Positions 37,324 through 46,240 of a stretch of 64,000 bases of DNA are shown here, in pieces; the stretch's first letter is position 1; every line of letters starts with the position of its first letter. This stretch comes from CAWAYH01 sp963786195. Its GTDB lineage: Bacteria > Acidobacteriota > Vicinamibacteria > Vicinamibacterales > 2-12-FULL-66-21. The stretch spans positions 310,001-374,000 of the forward strand of contig CAWAYH010000009.1 in NCBI GenBank assembly GCA_963786195.1, written 5' to 3'. The notes under the pieces are model-generated. The model ran no database searches and was not told where the DNA came from. It saw only the letters and a list, made by a program, of their open reading frames with translations. Made by a program: the position numbers and the translations under genes.

Positions 37324-38619
37324 TCACGCTGCCCCGTTCCTGTAGACCACGCGTCCTCCGACGATCGTGGCGATGACGCCGCCGCGCAGCTCCCAGCCGT
37401 CGAACGGCGTGTTCTTGGACTTCGATCTCAGTGCTCCCGCGCTGACGGTCACCTTGAGATCGGGCGCCAGCACGGTGACGTCCGCGGCCGCGCCTTCCGC
37501 AAGCGACCCGCCGGGGATGCTCAGAACCCGGGCGGGGTTGACCGACAGCAGCTCGATCATGCGTCCGACCGAAATGCGTCCGGCGTGCAGGAGCCGCTCG
37601 CACACGATCGGCACGGCGGTCTCGAGCCCGACGATGCCGAAAGGCGCGCGATCGAATTCGAGCATCTTCTCGTCGGCGTGATGCGGAGCGTGATCGGTGG
37701 CGATCACGTCCACGGTGCCGTCCGAGATCCCCTGCAGCATCGCCTCGCAATCCGCCGTCTCGCGCAGCGGCGGGTTCATCTTGAGGTTGGTGTCGTACTT
37801 CAGACGGCCGTCCAGCGCGTCGTCAGTCAGTGTGAAATGGTGAGGCGTGACTTCGCACGTCACGCGAACGCCGCGCTCCTTGCCCGCGCGGACCGCGCGC
37901 AACGACTGACGCGCGCTCATGTGGGCGATGTGCGCGTGGGCACCCGTCATCTCCGCCAGCGATACGTCGCGCTCGACCATCAGCGATTCGGCCTCGCCGG
38001 GAATGCCGCGCAGCCCGAGCGCCGAGGCGTGATAGCCCTCGTGGGCCACGCCGTCGCCCTTGAGCGAGGGATCCTCGCAGTGATCGATGATGGGCACCTG
38101 CAACATGCCGGCGTACTCCAGCGCGCGGCGCATGAGGAGCGCCGTCGCGACCGGACGGCCGTCGTCGGAGAACGCCACGCAGCCGGCCGCCTTCTGCTCG
38201 CCGAGCTCGGCGAGCTGCTCCCCTTTCGAGCCCAGCGACACCGCGCCGATCGGGTAGACCCGCGCGAGGCCGGCCTCCGCCGCCTTCTTCAGGATGAACT
38301 GGGTGATGCCGGCGTGGTCGTTCACGGGTTCCGTGTTCGGCATGCACGCGACAGCCGAGAACCCTCCGGCGACGGCCGACGCCGTCCCCGTCGCAACCGT
38401 TTCCTTGTGCTCGTGACCCGGCTCACGAAGGTGCACGTGGATGTCGACGAGCCCGGGCGCGACGATCCAGCCGCGCGCGATTTCCAGCACGTCCGCGCCT
38501 TCGGCCGGCAGATTCCTGTCCACGCGCGCGATGCGCCCGTTCTCGATCAGGACGTCGAACATGCCGTCGCGACCGTTCGCCGGATCGACCACGCGACCAT
38601 TCTTCAGCAGCAGCTTCAT
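37324..38619 (-). CDS. pyrC: Dihydroorotase
   Basis: The 431-residue class I (PyrC/AllB-like) dihydroorotase cyclises carbamoyl aspartate. It has LLLKNGRVVDPANGRDGMFD, the metal motif GLVDIHVHLREPGHEHKETV, CMPNTEPVND, the remaining metal ligands in IIDHCEDPSL and IAHMSARQSL, and VDVIATDHAPHHADEK. The start codon overlaps the pyrB TGA as ATGA. A longer open frame to 38994 runs antisense to pyrB and is rejected. Confidence 0.96.
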   Translation of the reverse strand: MKLLLKNGRVVDPANGRDGMFDVLIENGRIARVDRNLPAEGADVLEIARGWIVAPGLVDIHVHLREPGHEHKETVATGTASAVAGGFSAVACMPNTEPVNDHAGITQFILKKAAEAGLARVYPIGAVSLGSKGEQLAELGEQKAAGCVAFSDDGRPVATALLMRRALEYAGMLQVPIIDHCEDPSLKGDGVAHEGYHASALGLRGIPGEAESLMVERDVSLAEMTGAHAHIAHMSARQSLRAVRAGKERGVRVTCEVTPHHFTLTDDALDGRLKYDTNLKMNPPLRETADCEAMLQGISDGTVDVIATDHAPHHADEKMLEFDRAPFGIVGLETAVPIVCERLLHAGRISVGRMIELLSVNPARVLSIPGGSLAEGAAADVTVLAPDLKVTVSAGALRSKSKNTPFDGWELRGGVIATIVGGRVVYRNGAA

Positions 38620-39629
38620 GTGTCTAACGGTTCGCCCTCTCGTCCGGCGAGCAGATACAACACCGCCATGCGCACCGCGACCCCGTTGGAGACCTGCTCG
38701 AGGATCACCGAGTACGGCCCGTCGGCAACTTCCGAATCGATCTCGACCCCGCGGTTCATGGGACCTGGGTGCATGATGATGACATCGGACGCGGCCCGCC
38801 GCACGCGCTCCGGCGTCATGCCGAACAACGCAAAGTATTCTCTGACGGACGGGAAGAAGTGGCCGTGCATGCGCTCGTGCTGAATGCGCAGCAGCATCAC
38901 CACGTCCGCCCCTTCGACCGCTTCGTCCACCGACGTCGTCGACCTCGCCCCGAGACGCTCCATCCCCCGCGGAATCAGCGTGGCGGGACCGCACGCCCAG
39001 ACCTGGGCGCCCATCATCTTGAGCAGCAGCACGTTCGAGCGCAGGACGCGACTGTGCATCAGGTCGCCGACGATCGCCACTTTCAGCCCGGCGAGGCGCC
39101 CTTTGTGCTCGCGAATCGTGAACGCGTCGAGCAGCGCCTGCGTCGGGTGCTCGTGCATCCCGTCACCGGCGTTGATGATCGTCGACCGGCAGATGCGCGA
39201 CAGCAGATGGGGCGCGCCCGACGATGCGTGCCGCAGCACGATCATGTCCGGCGACATCGCCTCCAGGTTGCGGACTGTATCGACGAGCGTTTCGCCCTTG
39301 GTCACGCTCGAGGTCGCGGTCGCGATGCTGAGCGTGTCCGCGCTGAGTCGCTTTTCCGCGATCTCGAACGACGTCCGCGTGCGCGTGCTCGGCTCGAAGA
39401 ACAGGTTGACGACCGTCCGGCCGCGCAGCGCCGGCACTTTTTTGATCGTCCGCCCGCCGATTTCCTTCATCGCGACGGCCGTATCGAGGATGAGCGTGAT
39501 CTCATCGGCCGCCAGGTCGGTGATCCCGAGCAGGTGCCGCGACCGGAGCCGCGGCGCGGCAGGATCGGCCGCGGATCCGTCCGTCAGACGCCCGACGCTC
39601 TCGGCTCGATCGATGGCTCGCGTCGTCAT
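38616..39629 (-). CDS. pyrB: Aspartate carbamoyltransferase catalytic subunit
   Basis: The 337-residue enzyme shows the carbamoyl-phosphate motif FFEPSTRTRTSFEIAEKRL, the Ser/Lys loop SSVTKGETLVDT, INAGDGMHEHPTQALLDAFT, and PGPMNRGVEIDSEVAD. It joins carbamoyl phosphate and aspartate. An extra ~28-residue N-terminus precedes RSRHLLGITDL. It overlaps both pyrR (ATGA) and pyrC (ATGA), so the three genes are translationally coupled. No pyrI regulatory subunit is present, as expected where PyrR controls the operon. Confidence 0.96.
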   Translation of the reverse strand: MTTRAIDRAESVGRLTDGSAADPAAPRLRSRHLLGITDLAADEITLILDTAVAMKEIGGRTIKKVPALRGRTVVNLFFEPSTRTRTSFEIAEKRLSADTLSIATATSSVTKGETLVDTVRNLEAMSPDMIVLRHASSGAPHLLSRICRSTIINAGDGMHEHPTQALLDAFTIREHKGRLAGLKVAIVGDLMHSRVLRSNVLLLKMMGAQVWACGPATLIPRGMERLGARSTTSVDEAVEGADVVMLLRIQHERMHGHFFPSVREYFALFGMTPERVRRAASDVIIMHPGPMNRGVEIDSEVADGPYSVILEQVSNGVAVRMAVLYLLAGREGEPLDT

Positions 39630-40162
39630 GGTTCCCCCTCGATGACGATTTCGTCGGTCCCGTCAATCTCCTGAAGCCGTACCTGCACGCTCTGGCTGAG
39701 CGACGTCGGCAGGTTTTTCCCCACGTAGTCTGCCTTGATGGGCAGCTCGCGGTGTCCGCGATCGACGACGACGACCAGCTGGATGGCGCGGGGCCGCCCG
39801 AAATCAATCAGGGCGTCGAGCGCCGCGCGGATGGTTCGGCCCGTGTACAGCACATCGTCGACCAGGAGGATTTTCCGGTCGTCGATGGAAAACGGGATCT
39901 CGGTGCGTCTGACGAGCGGCTGCGGTCCGACGGCGTGGCGCATCAGATCGTCACGATAGAGCGTGATATCGAGCGCGCCGGTCGGCACCTCGTCGCCGTT
40001 GATTTCCTTGAGCGCGCGGGCGATGCGCCGCGCCAGCGGGACCCCGCGGGTCCGGATGCCCACCAGCGCGAGCTCGTCCAGCCCGCGGTTGCGTTCGAGA
40101 ATCTCGTGCGCGATGCGCGTCAGCACGCGCGATATGCGGTCGGCGTCCATTACCTGGGGCAT
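39626..40162 (-). CDS. pyrR: Bifunctional pyr operon regulator / uracil phosphoribosyltransferase
   Basis: The 178-residue protein has the PyrR layout: DADRISRVLTRIAHEILERN, LVGIRTRGVPLARRIA, LDITLYRDDL, and the PRPP motif ILLVDDVLYTGRTIRAALDA. PyrR binds a leader RNA when UMP is high and lowers pyr expression; it also has weak uracil phosphoribosyltransferase activity. GGAGG lies five bases before the ATG at 40162. A PyrR-type RNA site is visible about 90-120 bases upstream. The frame to 40315 would pass through that leader and is not used. Confidence 0.95.
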   Translation of the reverse strand: MPQVMDADRISRVLTRIAHEILERNRGLDELALVGIRTRGVPLARRIARALKEINGDEVPTGALDITLYRDDLMRHAVGPQPLVRRTEIPFSIDDRKILLVDDVLYTGRTIRAALDALIDFGRPRAIQLVVVVDRGHRELPIKADYVGKNLPTSLSQSVQVRLQEIDGTDEIVIEGEP

Positions 40163-40250
40163 GGACACCTCCGGCCGCGATCGATGGCCGATGCTGCTGA
40201 GGGATGCGGCGGACGGAGAGCGCGAGCGGGCGAAGACGTCGTCACGAAAC

Positions 40251-40283
40251 ACCTCTTGTGGGCCTCTCAGGGCCGCGCTTAAA
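40251..40283 (-). promoter_or_regulatory. PyrR-binding leader RNA site
   Basis: On the minus strand the leader reads TTTAAGCGCGGCCCTGAGAG, then GCCCACAAGAGGT. This matches the PyrR anti-antiterminator core known from Bacillus (UUUAA, then a stem with GAGAGGC in the loop, then AAG.GG): GGCCC and GGCC can pair around the GAGAG loop. A TACTAT hexamer at 40299-40294 could be the -10 box. I see no clear intrinsic terminator between the site and pyrR, so control may act on translation. Confidence 0.65.
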
Positions 40284-40307
40284 GAGTCCACTGATAGTAA
40301 CACAGGC

Positions 40308-40521
40308 GGGGACACTCAATCGGGACACTCAATCGTGACAGTCACCGTTGACTGTCCCCATGACTCAAAACCTGGCTGCTTGGCAGAATCTCCAACGCGA
40401 CACGAGGGATTCAGGGTCCTGACCTGCGCGGTATTGGTGAAATTGCAATGTTTGAGGGGGATAGGCGGCCTTGAGCGTCCCCGGGGACTGTCACTCTTGA
40501 GTGTCCCGATTGAGTGTCCCC
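40308..40521. mobile_element. 214-bp MITE-like element with GGGGACACTC terminal repeats
   Basis: The ends are 25-base perfect inverted copies (GGGGACACTCAATCGGGACA, then CTCAA), extended after a three-base mismatch by TGACAGTC. An inner palindrome GACAGTCACCGTTGACTGTC lies near the left end. The middle (about 130 bases) has no reading frame of note. The left end sits eight bases upstream of the likely pyrR -10 box; the last base of the right end is part of the TAG stop of the phosphodiesterase gene. There is no transposase in the window, so it would depend on one elsewhere. Confidence 0.75.
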
Positions 40522-42223
40522 TACCGGCTGTAGGTCGGCACGAAGGCGACGGGACGCTCGGTGGTGAAGGCGCGCTTGAACAGGTCTGCGCGGGCGTAGC
40601 CGTCCATGTCGCGGCCGACCGGGAGGCCGAGAAAATACAGGACGGTCGGCGTAACGTCGACGATCGACCCGCGCTTGGGGCGGCCCGGCTCGACGGCGGT
40701 GCCGTACGCGAGCAGAAAGCCATCCGGCGCGCGCTCGTGTGTGCCGTTCATGGGATCGCCGATCAGGCGGCCCATCCAGTGCTTCCACGGATTCAGCGGC
40801 TGCATCCCGAATCCCGACACGACCAGCAGCAAATCCCCCTGGGCGAGCGCGCCAATCGCCTCGCCGATCTCGCCGTCGATGTACGCGTAGTAGCGATCGA
40901 GGACCTGCAGCTGCCGACGACGCTCGTCTTCCGGCAGGTCGCCGACGCCGCGGGTCTGCGTATACCGCAGGTAGTAATGGCCCACGGTGTCCAGCCCCTG
41001 GTAGCGGAGCGCGGCGAATTGCACCGGCCATTCCGCGCGCAGGTCCCGCATCGTCCGGCTGTACAGCCGATCGCGCAGTCCGGCGGAGCCTTCCGGCGAA
41101 CCCGTCTCCACGGGCTGCGAGAACGCCCCACGCGCCACAGGCAGCACGGCGGACGGATACGCAGCACGCTCGTCGAGCTCGAGCAGCGACCCGAGCAGCT
41201 CGTGGAACCGGTCGCTGACGACAAACCCGTTCACCGGCTGCGCTGGATACGTCAACGGCCAGCGGACGATGCCCACCGCGAGACCGGCATCGGTGAGGAT
41301 GCTCCAAATCGGACGGCCGCGCCATCCGGCGGACGAGTTCGGCTCGCTGCGGACGAAACCCAGGTGCAAGAGCGCGTGCGAAAAACAGTGATCGGGCAGG
41401 AGCGTGAGCGGACGATCGTCGCCGCGCAGGTAGTACGAGCCGGCGACCGTACGCCGGATTTGGCCGGATACATGCCGGTCGCCACCGAGGCCCAGACGGG
41501 ATCCGGTCCGGTCGGACGCACCGTCGCCAGATCCATGACCGCGCCGGCGTCGAGCAACCGCGCAAAATTCGGCAGACGACCCTCGGCGGTGCGCGGCCAG
41601 ATGTAGTCGAGCGATGCCCCGTCCAGCAACAGCATGACGACGCGCGGGCCGGTTGCCGCGACGGGGGCGGCGACGGATCGGACAGGATAGGACCCGAGCG
41701 GTTCCGACACGGCCGGACCGCGCGCGGCGATCGGCAATGCCAGCGAACCGAACACCGCGATGAGCAGCAGCGCCGCGCCAACGCGGCTGCCGCGTCGGCC
41801 GAAGGAATAGTGCGCCGCGGCCAGGCCCAGCAGCACGACGGCGGTCGCGCTCGTCGCGGCGGCGCCGACGCGCATGCGCGCCACCGCGGCCTCGTCCATC
41901 GCAGGCAGGAATCCCTGGACGTTCAGCCACATCATCACGCCCGCCACGGCGGCGGTTGCCGCCGCGAGCCACGCGAGCACGCGGACGCTCACCCACCCCG
42001 GTGACAGCGGGTTCATGGTGACGAGCTCGCGCACGACCATCAGCACGTAGAACAGCACCGCAAGGTGAACGCCGTAGAACATGACGAGCGATGCCAGCAG
42101 ACGCCAGGTCGTTTCGGACGCGAGCGGCACGTGCGGGTTCAGCTGAAGCACGATCACGGTGAGGAAGGCCGCGCCAAGCGCGCCCGCCAGCAGCGAGTTC
42201 GTGAGCATCCGCAGGAACCGCAT
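40521..42223 (-). CDS. Membrane-anchored phosphodiesterase/alkaline phosphatase superfamily protein (frameshifted)
   Basis: The N-terminal ~185 residues hold about five membrane helices (NSLLAGALGAAFLTVIVLQL; VSVRVLAWLAAATAAVAGVM; AGAAATSATAVVLLG-type). Next comes a type I phosphodiesterase domain: PRVVMLLLDGASLDYIWPRT (metal Asp), TVRPTGPDPVWASVATGMYP with the likely nucleophile Thr/Ser region, and after a break near 41437-41450, RGDDRPLTLLPDHCFSHALL, ALRYQGLDTVGHYYLRY, LLLVVSGFGMQPLNPWKHWM and GTHERAPDGFLLAYG. One base is missing at the break; joined length is about 567 residues. Such proteins cleave phosphodiesters or transfer phospho-groups in the periplasm. Confidence 0.8.
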
Positions 42224-42247
42224 GATCTGAAGTGTATACTTCGATGG

Positions 42248-43072
42248 ATGCCGTGCGACATCGACGCCGCGGTGATCTCCAACACGCGGCTGTCCAGCGA
42301 TTACAACGTCCTCGCGCTGGCCGCGCCCGAGATCGCCGGACTGGCGCGTCCCGGTCAATTCGTGATGGTGAAACCATCGCGCGCAACGGATCCGTTGCTG
42401 CGACGGCCGTTCTCCGTTTTCGAGATCCTGCGTGACGTCGACGGCCGCCACACCGGCATCTCGCTGCTCAACAAGCGCGCCGGCGTCGGCACGCGCCTGC
42501 TCTACGACGCCGAGCCGGGATCCCGAGTCGCCTGCCTCGGTCCGCTCGGACGGCCGTTCGAGCCCGTTGACGCGCCGACCGAAGCCTGGATGGTCGCCGG
42601 CGGCGTCGGGCTCGCGCCGTTCCTGACGCTCGCCGAGGCGCTGGCCGCGCGGGGCACGCCCACGACCCTGTTCTACGGCGCGCGCAGCAGCGGCGAGCTC
42701 TACTACGTCGAGCAGTTCGAGCGGCTCGGCGTGCAGACCGTGCTGACCACCGAGGACGGCAGTCGCGGGATCGAGGGTCTCGTCACCGCCCCGCTCGGCG
42801 AGCGGCTGCTGGCGCTCGACTCGGCCCGGGCCGTGAAGCTCTTCGTGTGCGGACCGACGCCGATGATGCGCGCGGTGGCGAAGACCGCGGAATGGCACGG
42901 GCAGCCGTGCGATGTCTCGCTCGAGCCCATGATGGGGTGCGGACTCGGTGGCTGCTACAGCTGCGTCGTGCTGACGCGCAACGGCGCCGCCTCGCCGCAT
43001 TTCGTCCGCTCCTGTCTGGAGGGCCCGGTGTTCGACGCCGCGCGCGTCGTATGGGAGGCGCTGGCGCACTGA
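42248..43072 (+). CDS. pyrK: Dihydroorotate dehydrogenase electron transfer subunit
   Basis: The 274-residue protein has a ferredoxin-reductase-like fold: FAD domain with RPGQFVMVKPSRATDPLLRR and PFSVFEI, NAD domain with EAWMVAGGVGLAPFLTLAEA and LFVCGPTPMMRAVA, and a [2Fe-2S] Cys cluster in MMGCGLGGCYSCVVL with the last Cys in RSCLEGPVFDA. It passes electrons from PyrD to NAD+, so this organism has a class 1B dihydroorotate dehydrogenase. pyrD begins two bases after its stop. Confidence 0.94.
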   Translation: MPCDIDAAVISNTRLSSDYNVLALAAPEIAGLARPGQFVMVKPSRATDPLLRRPFSVFEILRDVDGRHTGISLLNKRAGVGTRLLYDAEPGSRVACLGPLGRPFEPVDAPTEAWMVAGGVGLAPFLTLAEALAARGTPTTLFYGARSSGELYYVEQFERLGVQTVLTTEDGSRGIEGLVTAPLGERLLALDSARAVKLFVCGPTPMMRAVAKTAEWHGQPCDVSLEPMMGCGLGGCYSCVVLTRNGAASPHFVRSCLEGPVFDAARVVWEALAH

Positions 43073-43074
43073 CT

Positions 43075-44015
43075 ATGGATCTCTCGGTTGCCATCGGATC
43101 GCTGCGCCTGCCCAATCCGGTGATTGCCGCGAGCGGCTGTTTCGGCTACGGCGTCGAGTACAGCGACGTGGTCGACCTCTCGACGCTCGGCGGAGTCGCC
43201 GTCAAGGGCCTGTTCCTCAGCGAGCGCGAGGGGCATCCGCCGCCGCGCATCGTCGAGACGCCCTCGGGGATGCTCAACGCGATCGGGCTCCAGGGCATCG
43301 GCGTGCACCGGTTCGTACGGGAGAAGCTGCCCGAGTTGCGCGATCGCCGCGCGATCGTGATCGTCAACATCTGCGGCACGACGATCGACGAGTACGTCGA
43401 GCTGGCGCGAATCCTCTCGGACGGCCGACGGCGTCGCGGCGCTCGAGCTGAACATCTCCTGTCCGAACATCAAGGAGGGCGGGATCACGTTCGGCTGCAG
43501 CCTCACGGGGACGCACGCGGTCGTCAGCGCCGTGCGCAAGGTGACGGCGCTGCCGGTCATCCCCAAGCTGACGCCGAACGTCACGGACGTCGCATCCTTC
43601 GCGCGCGCGGCGGAAGAAGCGGGTGCGGATGCCGTGTCGCTCGTGAACACGTTCCTCGCCATGGCGATCGACGTCGAGACCCGTCGTCCGCGGCTGTCGA
43701 ACATCGTCGGCGGGCTGAGCGGCCCGGCCATCCGGCCGATTGCGGTACGGATGGTCTACGAGTGCCGTCAGGCGGTGAGGCTGCCGATCATCGGCATGGG
43801 CGGCATTGCGACCGCCGCCGACGTGCTCGAGTTCATGATCGCCGGCGCGACCGCGGTGCAGGTGGGAACCGCGAACTTCGTCGACCCGTTCATCTGGCAA
43901 AAGCTCCTCGATGGGCTGCGCGACTACATGGAGCGGCACGAGATCGCGCAGCCTGTCGGATCTGACCGGCACGCTCGACACGACGCAGCGGGAAAAGGCG
44001 TGGATCAGCTCCTGA
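43075..44015 (+). CDS. pyrD: Dihydroorotate dehydrogenase catalytic subunit (frameshifted twice)
   Basis: Three frames join into 312 residues of class 1B PyrD: VAIGSLRLPNPVIAASGCFG, GLFLSEREGHPPPRIVETPS, NAIGLQGIGVHRFV, a break at the G-pair 43423-43424, then VAALELNISCPNIKEGG with the catalytic Cys region, VIPKLTPNVTDVASFARAA, RPIAVRMVYECRQAV, PIIGMGGIATAADVLEFMI, and after a second break near 43945-43951, SLSDLTGTLDTTQREKAW and a TGA at 44013. Both breaks are one-base insertions. It oxidises dihydroorotate with FMN and works with PyrK. Confidence 0.88.
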
Positions 44016-44711
44016 TTGCGCTCGATGTCGACAGCGGCGCCGAGGCCGCTGCGGCTGGCGGATTCGCTGAGGGGGATCGCGGGGGGCTTCAAGATCGGCA
44101 GCCGCCTGTTCACCGCCGAGGGTCCCGGCATCGTTCGCACGCTTGCCGGTCGCGGCGATCGCGTCTTCCTCGACCTCAAGTTCCACGACATCCCCAACAC
44201 CGTCGCAACAGCCGTTGCTGCCGCGACGTCGCTGGGCGTGTGGATGGTCAACGTCCACGCGTCGGGCGGAAGTCGCATGATGCGGGCGGCCAGAGATGCC
44301 GCGCATGAAACTGCCGCGAAGGAGCGGCTCACGCCGCCCATCGTGATCGCAGTGACCGTGCTGACGAGCATGACGGGCGACTTCCTCGCCGAAACCGGCG
44401 TCCAGTCGCCGGTGCTCGATCAGGTCGCGCGGCTCGCTGAGCTCGCGCAGGCTGCCGGGCTCGACGGCGTCGTCGCCTCACCACAGGAAACTGCGCTCAT
44501 CCGTCAGCGGTGCGGGTCCGGCTTCACCATCGTCACGCCGGGGATCCGCGGCGGCGGCGCGAAGACAGCGGGGAAAGACGATCAGGAGAGAACGTTGAGC
44601 CCGGCGGAGGCGATCGCGGCCGGCGCGAGCTACATCGTCGTCGGACGCCCAATCATCGCGGCAGGCGATCCCCGCCGGGCCGCCGAGGAGATCGCGGCCT
44701 CGATCGGGTAG
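44000..44711 (+). CDS. pyrF: Orotidine 5'-phosphate decarboxylase (frameshifted)
   Basis: A GTG at 44000 inside the pyrD end opens QLLIALDVDSGAEA; one extra C at 44043-44045 breaks the frame, after which RLADSLRGIAGGFKIGSRLF continues. The catalytic motif FLDLKFHDIPNTVATAVAAA (Lys-Asp-x-x-Asp type), NVHASGGSRMM, TVLTSMT, FTIVTPGIRGG and SYIVVGRPIIAAGDPRRAA follow. Joined length is 236 residues, normal for type I PyrF. It converts OMP to UMP. It overlaps pyrD by 16 bases and ends at a repeat hairpin. Confidence 0.9.
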
Positions 44712-44719
44712 AACCGTAA

Positions 44720-44777
44720 GGGGTCAGATCTTGTATTTCAACATGCCAAGTAATGTTGAAATACAAGATCTGACCCC
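44720..44777. terminator. GGGGTCAGATC repeat hairpin between convergent pyrF and pal
   Basis: Perfect 25-base arms (GGGGTCAGATCTTGTATTTC, then AACAT) enclose an eight-base loop GCCAAGTA. It lies eight bases after the pyrF stop and 12 bases before the stop of the convergent pal gene, so it could end transcription from both sides although there is no T-run. The GGGGTCAGATC end is also seen as a variant at the truA end. It is probably a mobile palindromic repeat. Confidence 0.7.
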
Positions 44778-44789
44778 CACCCTGCGCCG

Positions 44790-45353
44790 CTACTTCGCCG
44801 TGAAGATGAAGTGCCCGCGGCGGTTCTGCTGCCAGCAGCTTTCCGTCTCCTCGCGGCAGAACGGCTGCTCCTTGCCCTTGCTGACGATCGTCATGCGCGC
44901 CGTCGGAACTCCCAGACTCACAAGGTAGTCCCGAACGGCGTCCGCACGGCGTTCGCCCAGCGCCAGGTTGTACTCGTTGGTGCCGCGTGAATCGGCGTGC
45001 CCTTCGATCATCACCTGCGCGCTCGCCCGCTTCTTCAGGAAGTCCGCGTTCTTCTGCAGGCTCGAGCGCGCGGTTTCGTTGAGCTCGGTCGAGTCGTACG
45101 CGAAGAAGACGTCCGTCATGTACCCCTTCTTGTTGTAGTCGTCGAGGGTCTCCTCGGTAGGCGGCGCCTCCGTCGGCGGCGCGGGCGGCGCGGGTGGCGG
45201 CGGTGGCGGTGGCGTCGTCGGGGGCGCCGGCTTTTCAGCGGGCGGCGGCGCGGGCGGCGGGGTCTTGACCTCCGGTTTCTTGGGACCGCATGCACTTGCC
45301 GCGAGCGCCATCACCATCAGCGCCGCAGCGCCAGCTCGTAGACTGCGAATCAT
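44790..45353 (-). CDS. pal: Peptidoglycan-associated lipoprotein (Pal/OmpA family)
   Basis: The 187-residue protein has a lipoprotein signal (MALAASAC lipobox, Cys near residue 22), a Pro-rich linker of about 35 residues that spans the periplasm, and an OmpA-like peptidoglycan-binding domain: FFAYDSTELNETARSSLQKN, VMIEGHADSRGTNEYNLALG, ERRADAVRDYLVSLGV, and IVSKGKEQPFC. In Gram-negative bacteria Pal links the outer membrane to peptidoglycan through the Tol system. Two Cys near the C-terminus may form a disulfide. No tol genes are adjacent, so OmpA-like porin-free lipoprotein is a safe wider call. Confidence 0.88.
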   Translation of the reverse strand: MIRSLRAGAAALMVMALAASACGPKKPEVKTPPPAPPPAEKPAPPTTPPPPPPPAPPAPPTEAPPTEETLDDYNKKGYMTDVFFAYDSTELNETARSSLQKNADFLKKRASAQVMIEGHADSRGTNEYNLALGERRADAVRDYLVSLGVPTARMTIVSKGKEQPFCREETESCWQQNRRGHFIFTAK

Positions 45354-45415
45354 CACCGTTCTCTCCTCGAATTAGAATGGGCCTGCATCCGGCCGTCCAC
45401 GCCTCAGTCACTCTT

Positions 45416-46153
45416 ATGGACCGTCTCCTCGAAGCCACCGCCCGCGCCGAGCGCAGCCATTTCTGGTTCCGCGGCTTCAGGCGCTTCGTCGAGCCGATCG
45501 TCGCCAACGCGATTGGCGACCGCCGGGACGCGCAAATCCTGGACTGCGGCTGTGGCACCGGCAACAACCTGGCGCTGCTCCGGCGCTACGGGCGCGTCTT
45601 CGGGATCGACATCACCTGGAGTGGTCTCGCCTACGCACGCAGTCGGGGTGAACGCCAGGTGGCCCGTGCATCCGCGACGCAGCTGCCCTTCCCCGGCGGT
45701 CGGTTCGATCTCGTGACGTCGTTCGACGTCCTGTACGCGTTCGACGACGAGATGGAACGGGACGCGCTCAATGAGATGTATCGGGTGTTGCGGCCAGGAG
45801 GACAGATCGTCGTCAACGTTGCGGCGCTGAAATCGTTGACCGGCAATCATTCGGTGCTGGGAGGAGAGGTTCGCCGGTACCATCGGCGCGAGCTCAGCGA
45901 CCATCTGACGCGGACCGGCTTCACAGTTTTGCGCATCACTTACACGAACTTCACACTTTTGCCCATCGTCGCGGGCGTTCGGTTCGTGCAGCGGCTTACC
46001 GGCCGTCATGAATCGACGAGCGACATCACGGTCCCGCCGGCTCCCGTCAATGCGGTGCTCTCAGCGGTGCTGGCCGCCGAAGCCGCCGCGCTCCGGGTCG
46101 TCAACATGCCGCTGGGCAGCTCCCTTCTGGCAGTCGCCCAAAAAACGAGGTGA
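45416..46153 (+). CDS. Class I SAM-dependent methyltransferase
   Basis: The 245-residue protein begins LLEATARAERSHFWFRGFRR, followed by the SAM-binding motif AQILDCGCGTGNNLALLRRY, then GIDITWSGLAYARSRGE, ASATQLPFPGGRFDLVTSFD and MYRVLRPGGQIVVNVAALK. The C-terminal part is hydrophobic (FTLLPIVAGVRFVQRL), which suggests a lipid or membrane-linked acceptor. An ATG at 45377 would add 13 residues; neither has a strong ribosome-binding site. Its TGA begins a perfect 13-base tandem duplication. Confidence 0.88.
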   Translation: MDRLLEATARAERSHFWFRGFRRFVEPIVANAIGDRRDAQILDCGCGTGNNLALLRRYGRVFGIDITWSGLAYARSRGERQVARASATQLPFPGGRFDLVTSFDVLYAFDDEMERDALNEMYRVLRPGGQIVVNVAALKSLTGNHSVLGGEVRRYHRRELSDHLTRTGFTVLRITYTNFTLLPIVAGVRFVQRLTGRHESTSDITVPPAPVNAVLSAVLAAEAAALRVVNMPLGSSLLAVAQKTR

Positions 46154-46240
46154 TGTGAGAGGTTGATGTGAGAGGTGGCTGGCACCTCTCCGGAAAAGGG
46201 TGCCAGCCACCTTCTCGAGAAAAGGTGCCTGGCACCTTTA
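46151..46240. repeat. GGTGCCTGGCACC palindrome cluster with 13-base tandem duplication
   Basis: TGATGTGAGAGGT occurs twice head to tail from the TGA of the methyltransferase (46151-46176). It is followed by three palindromes: AGGTGGCTGGCACCTCTCC, GGGTGCCAGCCACCTTCTC, and AAAGGTGCCTGGCACCTTT. The last ends inside the TAA of the convergent gene at 46238. A second cluster of the same palindromes lies at 53207-53272. Confidence 0.8.

Noticed and set aside
38620..38994. N-terminal extension of dihydroorotase
   Set aside because: It runs through pyrB in another frame; the ATG at 38619 overlaps the pyrB stop as ATGA and matches family N-termini.
41252..43069. 605-codon minus frame extending the phosphodiesterase N-terminus into pyrK
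   Set aside because: The first ~280 codons are antisense to pyrK; the ATG at 42223 begins a proper membrane segment.
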